From assembly GCA_937891015.1 (NCBI GenBank), contig CALAPY010000070.1:1-47673 (forward strand): 47,673 nt of DNA, in the 5' to 3' direction. The notes beneath the pieces were generated by a model. The model had not been told where the DNA came from, made no database searches, and saw only the letters and a program-made list of their open reading frames with translations. Source of the DNA: UBA2108 sp002713215. Lineage in GTDB: Bacteria; Bacteroidota; Bacteroidia; Flavobacteriales_G; Salibacteraceae. The first letter of the stretch is position 1; each line of letters opens with the position of its first letter. Shown piece after piece: positions 9,381 through 18,198 of the stretch. The position numbers were made by a program, and so were the translations under genes.

Positions 9381-10664
9381 ATGAGGCAAGTCACATTAAC
9401 TCTTATTTTAATCGCAATATCAGCGGTTACTCTACATGCACAGATCTATTATGACTCTCTTTCTATAACCACCTGTGATCAATATACTTGGCGTGGAAAT
9501 ACTTACACATCGTCTGGAATTTATTTCGACAGCGTAAAATTGGCTACCATTGACACTGCTTTCAGTTTTACAGGCGGCGATCAAAGTTTTAACGTACCTG
9601 GTACAATATCATTTTTAAATGTAGAACTTAAGGGTGCCGGAGGTGGTGTTGGTTTTAACGACTATATTCATGCTAACGGTGGCAGCGGGGCTCATGTTAA
9701 AGGAACATTGAGCGTTTCACCTGGAGCCTTAATTAATGTAATTGTTGGTGAAGGAGGAGCATCTGGTATTAAAGATACAAATAAGGTTACCTATGGTGGC
9801 GGTACAGCTGGCACCTATATAAATAATGGTAGCTATGGTGGTGCCGGAGGTGGTCGTACAGCTTTACAAATAAACGGAAATGACGTTGTTTCTGCTGGTG
9901 GTGGTGGCGGCGGTGGATCACCTGGTGGTTTAGCAATGATTACCGGCGGCGCTGGTGGCTCAGGTACAGGACCTAACGGTGGAGGTACTGGAGGTGGTCA
10001 TCCCATAGATTCAACTGGCGGAGATGGAGCTGGTGGGTTTTCCTATTTAACAGATACGCTCTTTAAGCTTGTTACAAGTAATAATGGTGGAGCCAACAAT
10101 GCGGGAGATAGTGCAGCAAAAGTTGATGGTGGAAGCGGCCAAGCTTTGATTTCCTGGGTTAAAGATAGTGTTTACGTCCTCAATTTAACAATAAACCAAA
10201 GTGATACTTCTGTTTCAATGAATGGGTCTACACTAACAGCTAATCAAACTGGAGTGGCCTATCAGTGGTTAGATTGCGATAATAATTATTCAATTATTTC
10301 TGGAGAAACCGGACAAGCCCTAACAGCAACAATTAACGGAAACTATGCGGTTGAGTTGAACAAAAATGGTTGTAAAGATACTTCGACTTGTGTACGTATT
10401 AAAACAGTAAGCGTTTACGAATTTGGTAAGAGCATTGGCGTATCGGTTTATCCAAACCCAACTACGGGTTTGATTTATATCGATGTTGAAAACATTGAAA
10501 ATGTATCCATTGAAGTAGTTGACGCCTTGGGTCAAGTAGTGGTAGAGCGAAAAAATATGGAAAATACACACGAGCAGTTCATTTTGAATGAAAGCCCGGG
10601 AGTATACTTTATTCATGTGAATTCAAATGGAGAAATAGCGACTTATAAGGTGTTGCTTAAGTAA
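9381..10664 (+). CDS. glycine-rich T9SS-sorted secreted protein
   Basis: Secreted protein of 427 residues: signal peptide (MRQVTLTLILIAISAVTLHAQ), a short CDQYTWRGNTYTSSG segment like the repeats of the preceding protein, a glycine-rich domain at about 60-260 (SAGGGGGGGSPGGLAM), an Ig-like YQWLDC to DTSTC segment, and a T9SS sorting domain at about 350-427 (SVYPNPTTGLIYIDV). Glycine-rich domains of this kind are seen in Bacteroidota surface proteins and phage tail proteins and may mediate adhesion or assembly (inference). It is the last gene of the exported-protein run and is followed by a terminator. No enzymatic motif is visible. Confidence 0.85.
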   Translation: MRQVTLTLILIAISAVTLHAQIYYDSLSITTCDQYTWRGNTYTSSGIYFDSVKLATIDTAFSFTGGDQSFNVPGTISFLNVELKGAGGGVGFNDYIHANGGSGAHVKGTLSVSPGALINVIVGEGGASGIKDTNKVTYGGGTAGTYINNGSYGGAGGGRTALQINGNDVVSAGGGGGGGSPGGLAMITGGAGGSGTGPNGGGTGGGHPIDSTGGDGAGGFSYLTDTLFKLVTSNNGGANNAGDSAAKVDGGSGQALISWVKDSVYVLNLTINQSDTSVSMNGSTLTANQTGVAYQWLDCDNNYSIISGETGQALTATINGNYAVELNKNGCKDTSTCVRIKTVSVYEFGKSIGVSVYPNPTTGLIYIDVENIENVSIEVVDALGQVVVERKNMENTHEQFILNESPGVYFIHVNSNGEIATYKVLLK

Positions 10665-10760
10665 AATTCTAGAGCCAAGACCCCTTTTGTAAATTCCATT
10701 GAACAAAAACATTTGGGAGTTCTTCTTGGCAGACTTTTAAAATGAATAGATTAAGGAATT

Positions 10761-10785
10761 GCCTGACGAAAGTCGGGCTTTTTTT
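10761..10785 (+). terminator. intrinsic terminator after the exported-protein run
   Basis: A 7-bp stem (gcctgac / gtcgggc, one G-T pair) with a gaaa loop is followed by seven T. It lies about 100 bases after the glycine-rich gene. A weaker long-range pair (gccaaga at 10674, tcttggc at 10724) precedes it. Confidence 0.8.
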
Positions 10786-10893
10786 ATGTGACAACTTTTG
10801 AACCAACATTTCTTTTATCCCAGCCCATTATAATGCAATCGGTTTTACTCTATTCGCAAACTGGGAAAGTATATTATTGTAGCTGCGTTGGTT

Positions 10894-12309
10894 ATGGACA
10901 AGCATAATAATATATTATCACAAAAGGCATCGATTTGGTCGAAGCTTAAAGATGCACTTAAAGGCACCGAAGCTGATTATACTAAGATCAGTTTGAAGAA
11001 CGCTATCTTTTTGTTGGCCGTTCCTATGATTTTGGAGCTGGTGATGGAGTCGACATTTGCAGTTGTCGATATTTTCTTTGTCAGTAAACTAGGCCCTTCC
11101 GCCGTTGCCGCGGTTGGACTTACCGAAACTTATTTGTTTTTGCTTTACTCTGTTGCTATGGGCCTTTCCATGGCCGTTACTGCCATCATTGCACGCCGTG
11201 TTGGTGAGAAAAAGAAGGAGGAAGGCGGAGTTGCCGCCGTTCAGTCCATTATTCTGGCTGTACTGGCTTCCCTACCATTAGCCATGGCAGGAATTTTCTT
11301 TTCAAAGGAACTGCTTTCACTTATGGGAGGTGATCAATGGGTATTGGATCACGGTTATCGATACACCCAATGGATGCTGGGTGGAAATATGGTTATAGTC
11401 CTCATTTTTGTTATCAATGCCATATTTAGAGGTGCTGGTGATGCCGCCATAGCTATGCGTATTCTCTGGATCTCTAATACGATAAATATAGTGCTTGACC
11501 CCATGTTAATCTTAGGCTGGGGACCATTTCCAGCCATGGGGGTGGAAGGTGCTGCCATTGCCACCAACATTGGACGTGGAATAGGTGTATTGGTACAACT
11601 TTATGCCCTCTTTAAAGGCGGAAAACACATTCAGATCAAACTCGAACAACTCTACTGGAATGGAAAAGTAGCACTCAATATATTACGTACTTCTTTAGGT
11701 GGAATTGGGCAAATGCTAATTAGCATGACATCATGGATTTTCCTCATGCGCATATTGGCCGACATAGGGAGCGAAGTAGTGGCAGCAGCAACCATTGTAA
11801 TTCGACTTTTGATGTTTACCCTTATGCCAGCATGGGGTCTGTCTAATGCTGCGGCAACCTTGGTGGGCCAAAACCTGGGTGCAGATGATGCAGATCGGGC
11901 TGAAAAATCAGTTTGGATGATCGGGTTCTACAACATGATCTACTTGGTGATTGTATCCATTCTGTATTATTTGTTTAATGAATCGCTGATGCGCATTTTT
12001 ACCGATGATCCCAAGGTTATTTCCATTGGAGCCGAGTGGGTTCGCATCCTGTCCTATTCCTATTTTGTTTATGGCTGGTGGATGGTTTCTGTACAAGCCT
12101 TTAATGGTGCGGGTGATACCAAAACTCCTACCTGGATCAATGTTATCTTTTTCTGGATTATCCAAATTCCACTTTCTTATTGGCTGGCAATCGAATTGGA
12201 CTGGGCCCATTCAGGTGTGTTCTGGGGAGTGTTTATTTCCGAAACCATGGTCGGGTTATTTACCCTCATGCTTTTTAGGCGTGGTAGCTGGAAAACCATG
12301 CAAGTGTAG
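10894..12309 (+). CDS. MATE family efflux transporter
   Basis: Inner-membrane transporter of 471 residues, the usual length for MATE proteins. These export cationic drugs or metabolites using a Na+ or H+ gradient. About twelve hydrophobic segments are visible, split into two halves typical of the MatE fold. Characteristic stretches include FLLAVPMILELVMESTF near the start, NAIFRGAGDAAIAMRI in the first half and VQAFNGAGDTKTPTW in the second. I prefer the ATG at 10894 over a TTG at 10888. A terminator separates it from the exported-protein run, so it is probably its own unit. Substrate cannot be read from sequence. A methionine-free hydrophilic N-terminal extension of about 35 residues precedes the first membrane segment. 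Confidence 0.92.
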   Translation: MDKHNNILSQKASIWSKLKDALKGTEADYTKISLKNAIFLLAVPMILELVMESTFAVVDIFFVSKLGPSAVAAVGLTETYLFLLYSVAMGLSMAVTAIIARRVGEKKKEEGGVAAVQSIILAVLASLPLAMAGIFFSKELLSLMGGDQWVLDHGYRYTQWMLGGNMVIVLIFVINAIFRGAGDAAIAMRILWISNTINIVLDPMLILGWGPFPAMGVEGAAIATNIGRGIGVLVQLYALFKGGKHIQIKLEQLYWNGKVALNILRTSLGGIGQMLISMTSWIFLMRILADIGSEVVAAATIVIRLLMFTLMPAWGLSNAAATLVGQNLGADDADRAEKSVWMIGFYNMIYLVIVSILYYLFNESLMRIFTDDPKVISIGAEWVRILSYSYFVYGWWMVSVQAFNGAGDTKTPTWINVIFFWIIQIPLSYWLAIELDWAHSGVFWGVFISETMVGLFTLMLFRRGSWKTMQV

Positions 12310-12731
12310 GCATTTAGTGTCCAAAATTAACTTTACAATGGGATAATTCACCTTTGGAAAACTGAATATAACTCTTTGCCAATTGTTTTATTTTTCTTTC
12401 ATTCCCCCGGATACCCAATCCGTGATAGAGGTTCGATCAGCTTCTGGCATCAGTCCTCGTTGTGGCATTGGGTTTTGAGTCACCTTTATTCGAATTTGGC
12501 CCTTCCGCAAAGTCCGCTGAATACTCGGTACGTAAGTTCAGGGAAATAATTAAAGAGTGGATGTCAGAGTAGCCGGTTCAAGGGAGAAGACTAATAATTT
12601 GAAGAACCTGTCTGTAACCATTTAATTCATCCAACCATTAAACTTCATTTAACCAAATGGCTCAAAAAGTTAATTTGGTTCGTATTTTTGCCAAATTTGC
12701 AAACCTTTTTAAACACTTTCTGTCTGTTTGA
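12310..12731. other. intergenic region with possible gene remnant
   Basis: A 422-bp stretch without a convincing gene. On the plus strand, codons 12429-12569 (stop at 12570-12572) read as a coding-like 47-residue fragment (ALGFESPLFEFGP, SVRKFREIIKEWMSE) with no start codon, directly preceded by TGA and TAG. It could be the end of a decayed gene or chance; I do not recognise it. The right edge contains the promoter-like box of the methyltransferase. Confidence 0.3.
12683..12690 (+). promoter_or_regulatory. TAnnTTTG -7 box upstream of methyltransferase
   Basis: The sequence tatttttg matches the Bacteroidota -7 consensus TAnnTTTG exactly and lies 41 bases before the ATG. I see no good TTG at the expected -33 distance, so this is a half-supported promoter. 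Confidence 0.4.
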
Positions 12732-13370
12732 ATGAAAGATAAAATGAGCGAAGTGAAGAGTGAGGATAGAACATATCACGATTACGTGATTAAGGATGGA
12801 GAATTTATTGGTGACTTCGAAAACCTTTATCGTGATATTGATGACCCCTGGCGACAATCGTCTCAACCCAATAAATATGCACGAATAGCGGGAATTACCC
12901 ATTTAAAAAATTTTCAGATTAAAAGTGTTCTTGAGTGTGGTTCGGGGTTAGGTTATTACGCAAATTGGATTCACAAGGAAACGGGAATTGCTCCTCTGGG
13001 TATTGATATATCTAAGGAGGCAATAGTTAAAGCACAAAAACTTTTTCCAAATCTCAGGTTTAGGGTTTCAGATGTTACTACAGACCTGTTGAAGTACAAG
13101 CAATTCGATTGCATACTTTTTAGTGAAATTGTATGGTACATTCTTCCGGATTTGAATTCAATTTTTGAACTTTTAACCAAAGAGTTCAAGGGGAAATATT
13201 TGTTGGTAAACCAGGTCTTTTACAAGGGAACTCAACAATACGGCAACGAGTTTTTTACCAATCTTTCTGAATTCATTGAATACGTTCCCTTCACTCTGTT
13301 GGGAGCCAGTGAGTCTACAATGTCGGAAGATATCACAATAGAAACCTCTTCTATATATAGAATCGACTGA
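12732..13370 (+). CDS. class I SAM-dependent methyltransferase
   Basis: Protein of 212 residues with a Rossmann-type methyltransferase core. Motif I is VLECGSGLGY (residues 67-76), motif II contains D92 (LGIDISKEA), a motif DVTTDLL lies near 114, and FDCILFSEIVWYIL (125-138) matches the strand-4 region. The N-terminus LYRDIDDPWRQS resembles small methyltransferases of the NodS-like or Methyltransf_25 group, which often act on sugars or small metabolites. The substrate is unknown. The gene stands alone between two gaps, with a promoter-like box upstream, and the next gene begins 249 bases downstream. That downstream gap (13371-13619) shows nothing I can name. Confidence 0.8.
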   Translation: MKDKMSEVKSEDRTYHDYVIKDGEFIGDFENLYRDIDDPWRQSSQPNKYARIAGITHLKNFQIKSVLECGSGLGYYANWIHKETGIAPLGIDISKEAIVKAQKLFPNLRFRVSDVTTDLLKYKQFDCILFSEIVWYILPDLNSIFELLTKEFKGKYLLVNQVFYKGTQQYGNEFFTNLSEFIEYVPFTLLGASESTMSEDITIETSSIYRID

Positions 13371-13619
13371 GTCAAAAGGTTCTTCTAAAAACCAAATTTG
13401 GAGAATTGTTGTCTTGGTTATTCTCAATACCTTAAGCAAATTACCGGTCAATTTTGGCTTTCGGCGTTTAGCATTGAGTACTAAATATCCAGTAAATGGT
13501 TATTACTGCATAGAATTTACGCAGGTCTTGTTAATTGGAATAGTTCATTCTTTAAATACCGGTAAACAGGATTAGATACCTTAGCTGGTTCTAATTAAAG
13601 TTTTAAAGTATCGCGGCCA

Positions 13620-16538
13620 TTGAGGTTCCTATCATACATACTTAGCCTGATTTTTTTTGCAGGGCATTTAAACGTTGGATTATGTCAGCAGGAAGAACGT
13701 GTGGCAGATATGCACTCGGTATTTTTTACGGTTGGGGATGGCTTACCAAGCAATGAGTTATATGACCTGGAGTCAGACTCTCTAGGCCGATTATGGATTT
13801 GCACCGATAATGGAGTTTCTGTGTTCGATGGGTCCAATTTTAAAACGATTTTTCCGGTAGATTGCTCACCGGTGGTTTTGGGTGTTGAAAAAGGCCCCGA
13901 TGGCAGACTTGTTTTTTGGACTGTTAAGGGGGAGTTTTTCTACATAAACGAATTCAATTTATCCATTGAACGGATTCCGCAGCTGGATTCCACAAATAAA
14001 AAGAGGTACGGATATGGGCCTATTACCCAATTGTCGTTTTACGAGTCTTCTGGGTTTGTGTCCACTGCAGGACTTTGCTCACGTTTTTCGATTGATAATT
14101 ATGGGAATTATAATGCCCTGGCAATGGTCAAGCGAAGAAAGAACCTGCTTCAAGTTCATGATAATTTTGGTGAACTGTGGTATGATCACCAGTTTGGGCG
14201 AGAACCATATACTCAAATTGAGTTCTATCAAAATGGTGAACTTGTTGTCAGAGATAGTTTTAAATACATGACTACCTGGGCTGGTAAGCCCATCCGGGCG
14301 ATTCTTGTCGATAAGAATATATTCATTATGCTCAATAGGCAAATCATGAAAATTAATCGAGTAACAAAGGAAATTGTGGTAAAGGATTTCCCATATTCAT
14401 TTACTCCCAGCTTAGACATTTTTGAAGATTCGTTGTTGGTTATTGGAACGCATACTGAAGGGTTGTTGTTTTTAGACTTTGAACTCAATGTTAAACGAAC
14501 AACAGCGAAGAACTTTACACCAACGTCATTTCTTATGGATCAAAGCGGTAACTTTTGGTTCACAACCTTGGAAAATGGCTTGGGTATGATCATGCACCAA
14601 AAGCTTTCATTGATTAATACAGAGATCAATAATTATCCTACTTCTATGGAATCTCAAGGGGATACCTTGTATTCAGTAAATAATGATAATAGCATAACTG
14701 TTTATTATAATTTGGGACAGGTTTGGTTTAAGGACCTAATTACTCTAAGCAAGTTTTCATTTTCCAGGGTATTAAAGCTAAATGATGAAATAGGGCTGTA
14801 CGGAGATGACGACCTCATAATTCATTCAGGCTTTTCGTTATCACCCAACAATACGGTTTTTGGAGAACGAAATGGAGTCCATATACTCAATCTGGATAAC
14901 GGTTATTCAGTGTATAATGACTCAACTGACTATTATGAGCCGGTCAGGGTTACCCCACAACCAACCAGTAAATCAACTAAAATAAGATACAGTAATGTTG
15001 ACCACCCAATTCACAACTATTTCGGATCATTTTACAACAGTTATTATTTCAACCGCGATGAAAAAAAAATGTACCTAATTGACGATCAATATGGTGTGGA
15101 TATAAGAAGTGCTGTCCACGTTAAAGAAGACACCTTCATTGTTGGTACAAAAAGACGTGGATTATTGCTCATGCAACGGCAAAACATTGTAAAACAGTTG
15201 TTTCCTAAGAGCGGACTGTCTTCTATACAAGGGCTCGCGTGGCATAACGAACAACTGTATATAGCAAGCAACCTGGGCCTTTATTCCGTTCACAAAGATT
15301 TTTTATCAAAAAACAAATTAATCCATTGGAACCCCATATTGGGTTTCGACAATTGGCCTATAAAAAACATTAAAAGCTGGAATAACAAACTGGTAGTTAC
15401 GACAACCGACAAAACTATCTTTTTTGACCCTGGAGAAATAAAGTTTCAGAGAACCCCACCTAAGATTTATAATGTATCGGTGTCAACGGCTTTTGATACA
15501 ATTGCTGATTTTAATTCACCAATCCGTTTACCGGTTTCTCAGTCTAAAATTGAGATCAACCCGAGTGTTGTACATTATTCGAATAAAGTAAAGACAAGGT
15601 TCAAATATCGGCTGGCAGAGCATGACACAAACTGGAGTTATGCCGCGTCATTACCCATAGTATATAATTCGCTAAGTCCGGGTGAGTATACATTTGAGCT
15701 CTATGCGCAAAACCGCTTTGGAGTATGGTCTCGATCACCATTTAAAATTCTGTTTTCCGTTCATGAGCCATATTATTCAACCTGGTGGTTTACGTCCTTA
15801 ATTGTATTGGTTTTATTTGTAATTGGTCTCGTGTTTTATCGGTTTCAACTAGGCCAATACCGGCAACAATCGGCTCTTAAAATAAAAACAATTGAGGCTG
15901 GTAATAAAGCGCTAAGCCTTCAGCTAAACCCACATTTTGTGTTTAACTCGCTCAACTCTGTGGTTACTGCTATCAGCGAAGACGACACCAAAGGAGCCAT
16001 TCGATTTGTCAGTAAACTTTCGCGGTTAATGCGAGGCATTTTCGATCGTTCACAGTACCAGTTTGTAAGTATTCAGGAAGAGCTGGAGTCTTTAAAGCAA
16101 TACCTCGAGCTGGAATCTTTGCGATTGGGAAAATCGCTGAATTACTCAATCACACAATCCAGCACGCATAACCTATCAAAATATTCGATTCCTCCCCTAA
16201 TTTTACAACCGATTATTGAGAATGCTATTTGGCACGGTGTTCTTCGGTTAGAGGATAAACCTGGAAAAATTCTAATAGATATCCAGGAAGAAAAAGGAAG
16301 TATTATAATTCGCGTTTGCGATAACGGGCCCAGTATAGAAACAACCAGTGCTGCTTCAAAGGTTAAAAAGAACAGAATTAGCAGCTTGAGTTTAATCAGG
16401 GAACGGTTTGAACTACTTAACCAACTTAATATGGGGCACTGGAATCTAGCGCTAAAAAAACGTGATGAGGGAGGGGTAGAAGTGACAATTTGCATTCCTA
16501 AACTATTGACAGATACAAATGAGAACACTAATAATTGA
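13620..16538 (+). CDS. Reg_prop/Y_Y_Y sensor histidine kinase (LytS/YehU-type kinase core)
   Basis: Membrane sensor kinase of 972 residues. The TTG at 13620 is chosen because it starts exactly at a signal peptide (MRFLSYILSLIFFAGHLNV) and no nearby ATG does. A periplasmic beta-propeller (about 30-600) includes Reg_prop-like blades (DSLGRLWICTDNGVSVFDG). A Y_Y_Y domain follows (about 616-712; FKYRLAEHDTNWSYA), then one membrane segment (722-744). The cytoplasmic His_kinase domain has LNPHFVFNSLNS with His772, and the ATPase domain has the N-box Asn868 (IIENAIWHG) and Asp901 (VCDNG). It overlaps the next response regulator by 20 bases and must be its partner. The periplasmic ligand is unknown; related proteins sense glycans or cell-surface signals. 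Confidence 0.92.
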   Translation: MRFLSYILSLIFFAGHLNVGLCQQEERVADMHSVFFTVGDGLPSNELYDLESDSLGRLWICTDNGVSVFDGSNFKTIFPVDCSPVVLGVEKGPDGRLVFWTVKGEFFYINEFNLSIERIPQLDSTNKKRYGYGPITQLSFYESSGFVSTAGLCSRFSIDNYGNYNALAMVKRRKNLLQVHDNFGELWYDHQFGREPYTQIEFYQNGELVVRDSFKYMTTWAGKPIRAILVDKNIFIMLNRQIMKINRVTKEIVVKDFPYSFTPSLDIFEDSLLVIGTHTEGLLFLDFELNVKRTTAKNFTPTSFLMDQSGNFWFTTLENGLGMIMHQKLSLINTEINNYPTSMESQGDTLYSVNNDNSITVYYNLGQVWFKDLITLSKFSFSRVLKLNDEIGLYGDDDLIIHSGFSLSPNNTVFGERNGVHILNLDNGYSVYNDSTDYYEPVRVTPQPTSKSTKIRYSNVDHPIHNYFGSFYNSYYFNRDEKKMYLIDDQYGVDIRSAVHVKEDTFIVGTKRRGLLLMQRQNIVKQLFPKSGLSSIQGLAWHNEQLYIASNLGLYSVHKDFLSKNKLIHWNPILGFDNWPIKNIKSWNNKLVVTTTDKTIFFDPGEIKFQRTPPKIYNVSVSTAFDTIADFNSPIRLPVSQSKIEINPSVVHYSNKVKTRFKYRLAEHDTNWSYAASLPIVYNSLSPGEYTFELYAQNRFGVWSRSPFKILFSVHEPYYSTWWFTSLIVLVLFVIGLVFYRFQLGQYRQQSALKIKTIEAGNKALSLQLNPHFVFNSLNSVVTAISEDDTKGAIRFVSKLSRLMRGIFDRSQYQFVSIQEELESLKQYLELESLRLGKSLNYSITQSSTHNLSKYSIPPLILQPIIENAIWHGVLRLEDKPGKILIDIQEEKGSIIIRVCDNGPSIETTSAASKVKKNRISSLSLIRERFELLNQLNMGHWNLALKKRDEGGVEVTICIPKLLTDTNENTNN

Positions 16539-17229
16539 TGACGAAGAAAAGGCCATTCAGGCTCTTGAAAATATTATAAACCTATTTTCCCTTGAACTGA
16601 ATGTTATAGGCAGGGCAACATCGGTAAAAAGTGCAATTGGTTTTCTAAGTAATAATGAGGTTGACCTGGTGTTTCTTGATGTTGAGCTTCGAGATGGCTT
16701 AGGCACAGAAGTTCTTGAGCACTTTCCCAATCGAAAGTTTGAGACCATTTTCGTAACGGGCTATGATCAATACGCGGTTAATGCCTTTAAGCTAAATGCG
16801 TACAATTACCTTCTTAAACCGGTAGACCCGGATGAGTTGAAATTAGTAATTGAAAGGCTCCTCAACGGTAAAAAGCCAGACCAGCCTGAGAAGGATAGTT
16901 TAATGGTACCTACTTCGGATGGAATTATCATTTTAAAACTTAGCTCGATCATACGGCTTCAGTCTGACAACAATTACACCCATATAATTCTGGAGGAACA
17001 AAAGAAGATTTTGGTAACAAAGACATTGAAACGATTTGAGGATAGTTTAAGTTCGCCTGATTTTATTCGAGTTCACCAAAGCCACATTGTGAACTTCACC
17101 AAAATAACGGGATATTCTAAAAAAGAGGGCGGGATTCTTCAAATGTCTAATTCAGACAGAGTACCTGTAAGTAAAAAATACAAGCACATTGTGGAGTCAA
17201 TTTTTCACCTGAGGTTTGATTCGATTTAA
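16519..17229 (+). CDS. LytTR-family response regulator, partner of the upstream kinase
   Basis: Response regulator of 236 residues whose start codon lies inside the end of the kinase gene (20-base overlap), implying translational coupling. The receiver domain has D7/D8, phosphoacceptor D54 (LVFLDVEL), T80 (IFVTGYDQ) and K100 (YLLKPVDP). The LytTR DNA-binding domain spans about 127-230 (FIRVHQSHIVNFTKI, RVPVSKKYKH). The pair together forms a complete LytS/LytR-like system. No target site can be recognised. The outer-membrane-type gene converges on it from the other strand, with about 20 bases between stops. Confidence 0.93.
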   Translation: MRTLIIDDEEKAIQALENIINLFSLELNVIGRATSVKSAIGFLSNNEVDLVFLDVELRDGLGTEVLEHFPNRKFETIFVTGYDQYAVNAFKLNAYNYLLKPVDPDELKLVIERLLNGKKPDQPEKDSLMVPTSDGIIILKLSSIIRLQSDNNYTHIILEEQKKILVTKTLKRFEDSLSSPDFIRVHQSHIVNFTKITGYSKKEGGILQMSNSDRVPVSKKYKHIVESIFHLRFDSI

Positions 17230-17249
17230 GTGCGTGGAGTTTGTAAATT

Positions 17250-17852
17250 CTAGAGCTTAAGCGCAACCCCTAACTGTACACTGCTTACATTATCGTGACC
17301 AATTTCTAAATACGCTCCTAAGGCTGGTGTTAGCATATATTTTGCTCCGGCATGCACCCCAGCGATTAGCCCAAAATCGGCACTTTTGCCTGGTTCATCG
17401 GCCCTGCCAGTTGGCACGTCTTCTACCCATTTAGAGGATCTGATTCTCCAACCCAAAGCAACTCTTCCATATAAGTCTAATTCTTCGGGGATTCTAATAT
17501 ACCTCCCCCAGTGAAAGGAGGCCCGACTTGCTAAAGAAAAATAGTTGTATCTCCAGTGTCCGCTACCTACACCCCAATTGGTGCTTGATTCTTTGGCCGT
17601 TCCATAGCCAACCATTGCTCCAACGCTAAGCATGTTATGAAAGCCATATTCGGCATTAATCAATAAAGGTGGGAGGACCATTTTTGCCCCATAATTGGTT
17701 CCAACCCCAATACCGGGCATAACATAAAAATTTCCTTTGACGTGACCTTTACTTTTTTGTCTTGTCTCGGTCTTGTCCAATGCCTCGGTTACCTGACAGT
17801 ACCCAGATTGAACCGACAAAATAACTCCAAGACTGATCAATAATTTTTTCAT
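17250..17852 (-). CDS. predicted outer-membrane beta-barrel protein
   Basis: Protein of 200 residues with a signal peptide (MKKLLISLGVILSVQSGYCQ). The rest shows alternating hydrophobic/polar strands rich in Gly, Tyr and Trp (NFYVMPGIGVGTNYGAKM, LSVGAMVGYGTAKES, LYGRVALGWRI), consistent with a small outer-membrane barrel of about eight strands. I chose the ATG at 17852; a TTG at 17861 would only add MLL before the signal peptide. It converges with the LytTR gene and is divergent from the giant gene. No specific family is recognised and its function is unknown. Confidence 0.7.
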   Translation of the reverse strand: MKKLLISLGVILSVQSGYCQVTEALDKTETRQKSKGHVKGNFYVMPGIGVGTNYGAKMVLPPLLINAEYGFHNMLSVGAMVGYGTAKESSTNWGVGSGHWRYNYFSLASRASFHWGRYIRIPEELDLYGRVALGWRIRSSKWVEDVPTGRADEPGKSADFGLIAGVHAGAKYMLTPALGAYLEIGHDNVSSVQLGVALKL

Positions 17853-18198
17853 CAATAACAAGAATTTATGAGTTTGCGAACTTAGTTTTAATCAAGCAAT
17901 CTTCATGCCTACATTCCCAACATTTTACCTCATCATTAAATTTCATGGATTTATTAGGCACATGCTTACTGAATAATTTATATATGCCAAATCGGGGAAA
18001 TATTGTCGCCATACAGGCTATTGGTATTTTATTTTTTAGCTGGTTATACTGCTGAATTCTAGCTGTAATTGAGTAATTACTAAGTGGAAATGTAAGAATG
18101 TAAATCGAGTGGTCCGATTCGTTAACTTCGCGTAGCCTAGAATTGAACTGGATTACCAACCAGCCGTTGGTTTTATGCGTTATTTTAAGCTTACAACT
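17853..18198. other. divergent intergenic region between barrel gene and giant gene
   Basis: A 346-bp region that should hold both divergent promoters. A 97-codon minus-strand open frame (17866-18159) crosses it, but it has no family resemblance or coding signature, so I do not call it. A short hairpin (accaac / gttggt, loop cagcc, 18155-18171) followed by tttat lies just before the giant gene and may be part of its leader. No clear TAnnTTTG box was found. Confidence 0.4.

Noticed and set aside
13371..13619. Possible small gene or regulatory RNA in the gap before the Reg_prop kinase
   Set aside because: No open frame of note, no terminator or conserved box found; only a short ccaaatttgg palindrome.
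672..17256. Nonamer ttctagagc near three gene ends (about 672, 10668, 17248)
   Set aside because: One copy is inside a coding region, the flanks differ and there is no symmetry or spacing; likely chance.
17866..18159. 97-codon minus-strand open frame between the barrel gene and the giant gene
   Set aside because: No recognisable family, no signal peptide, and it would fill the only space for two divergent promoters. Chance open frames of this size are common in AT-rich DNA.
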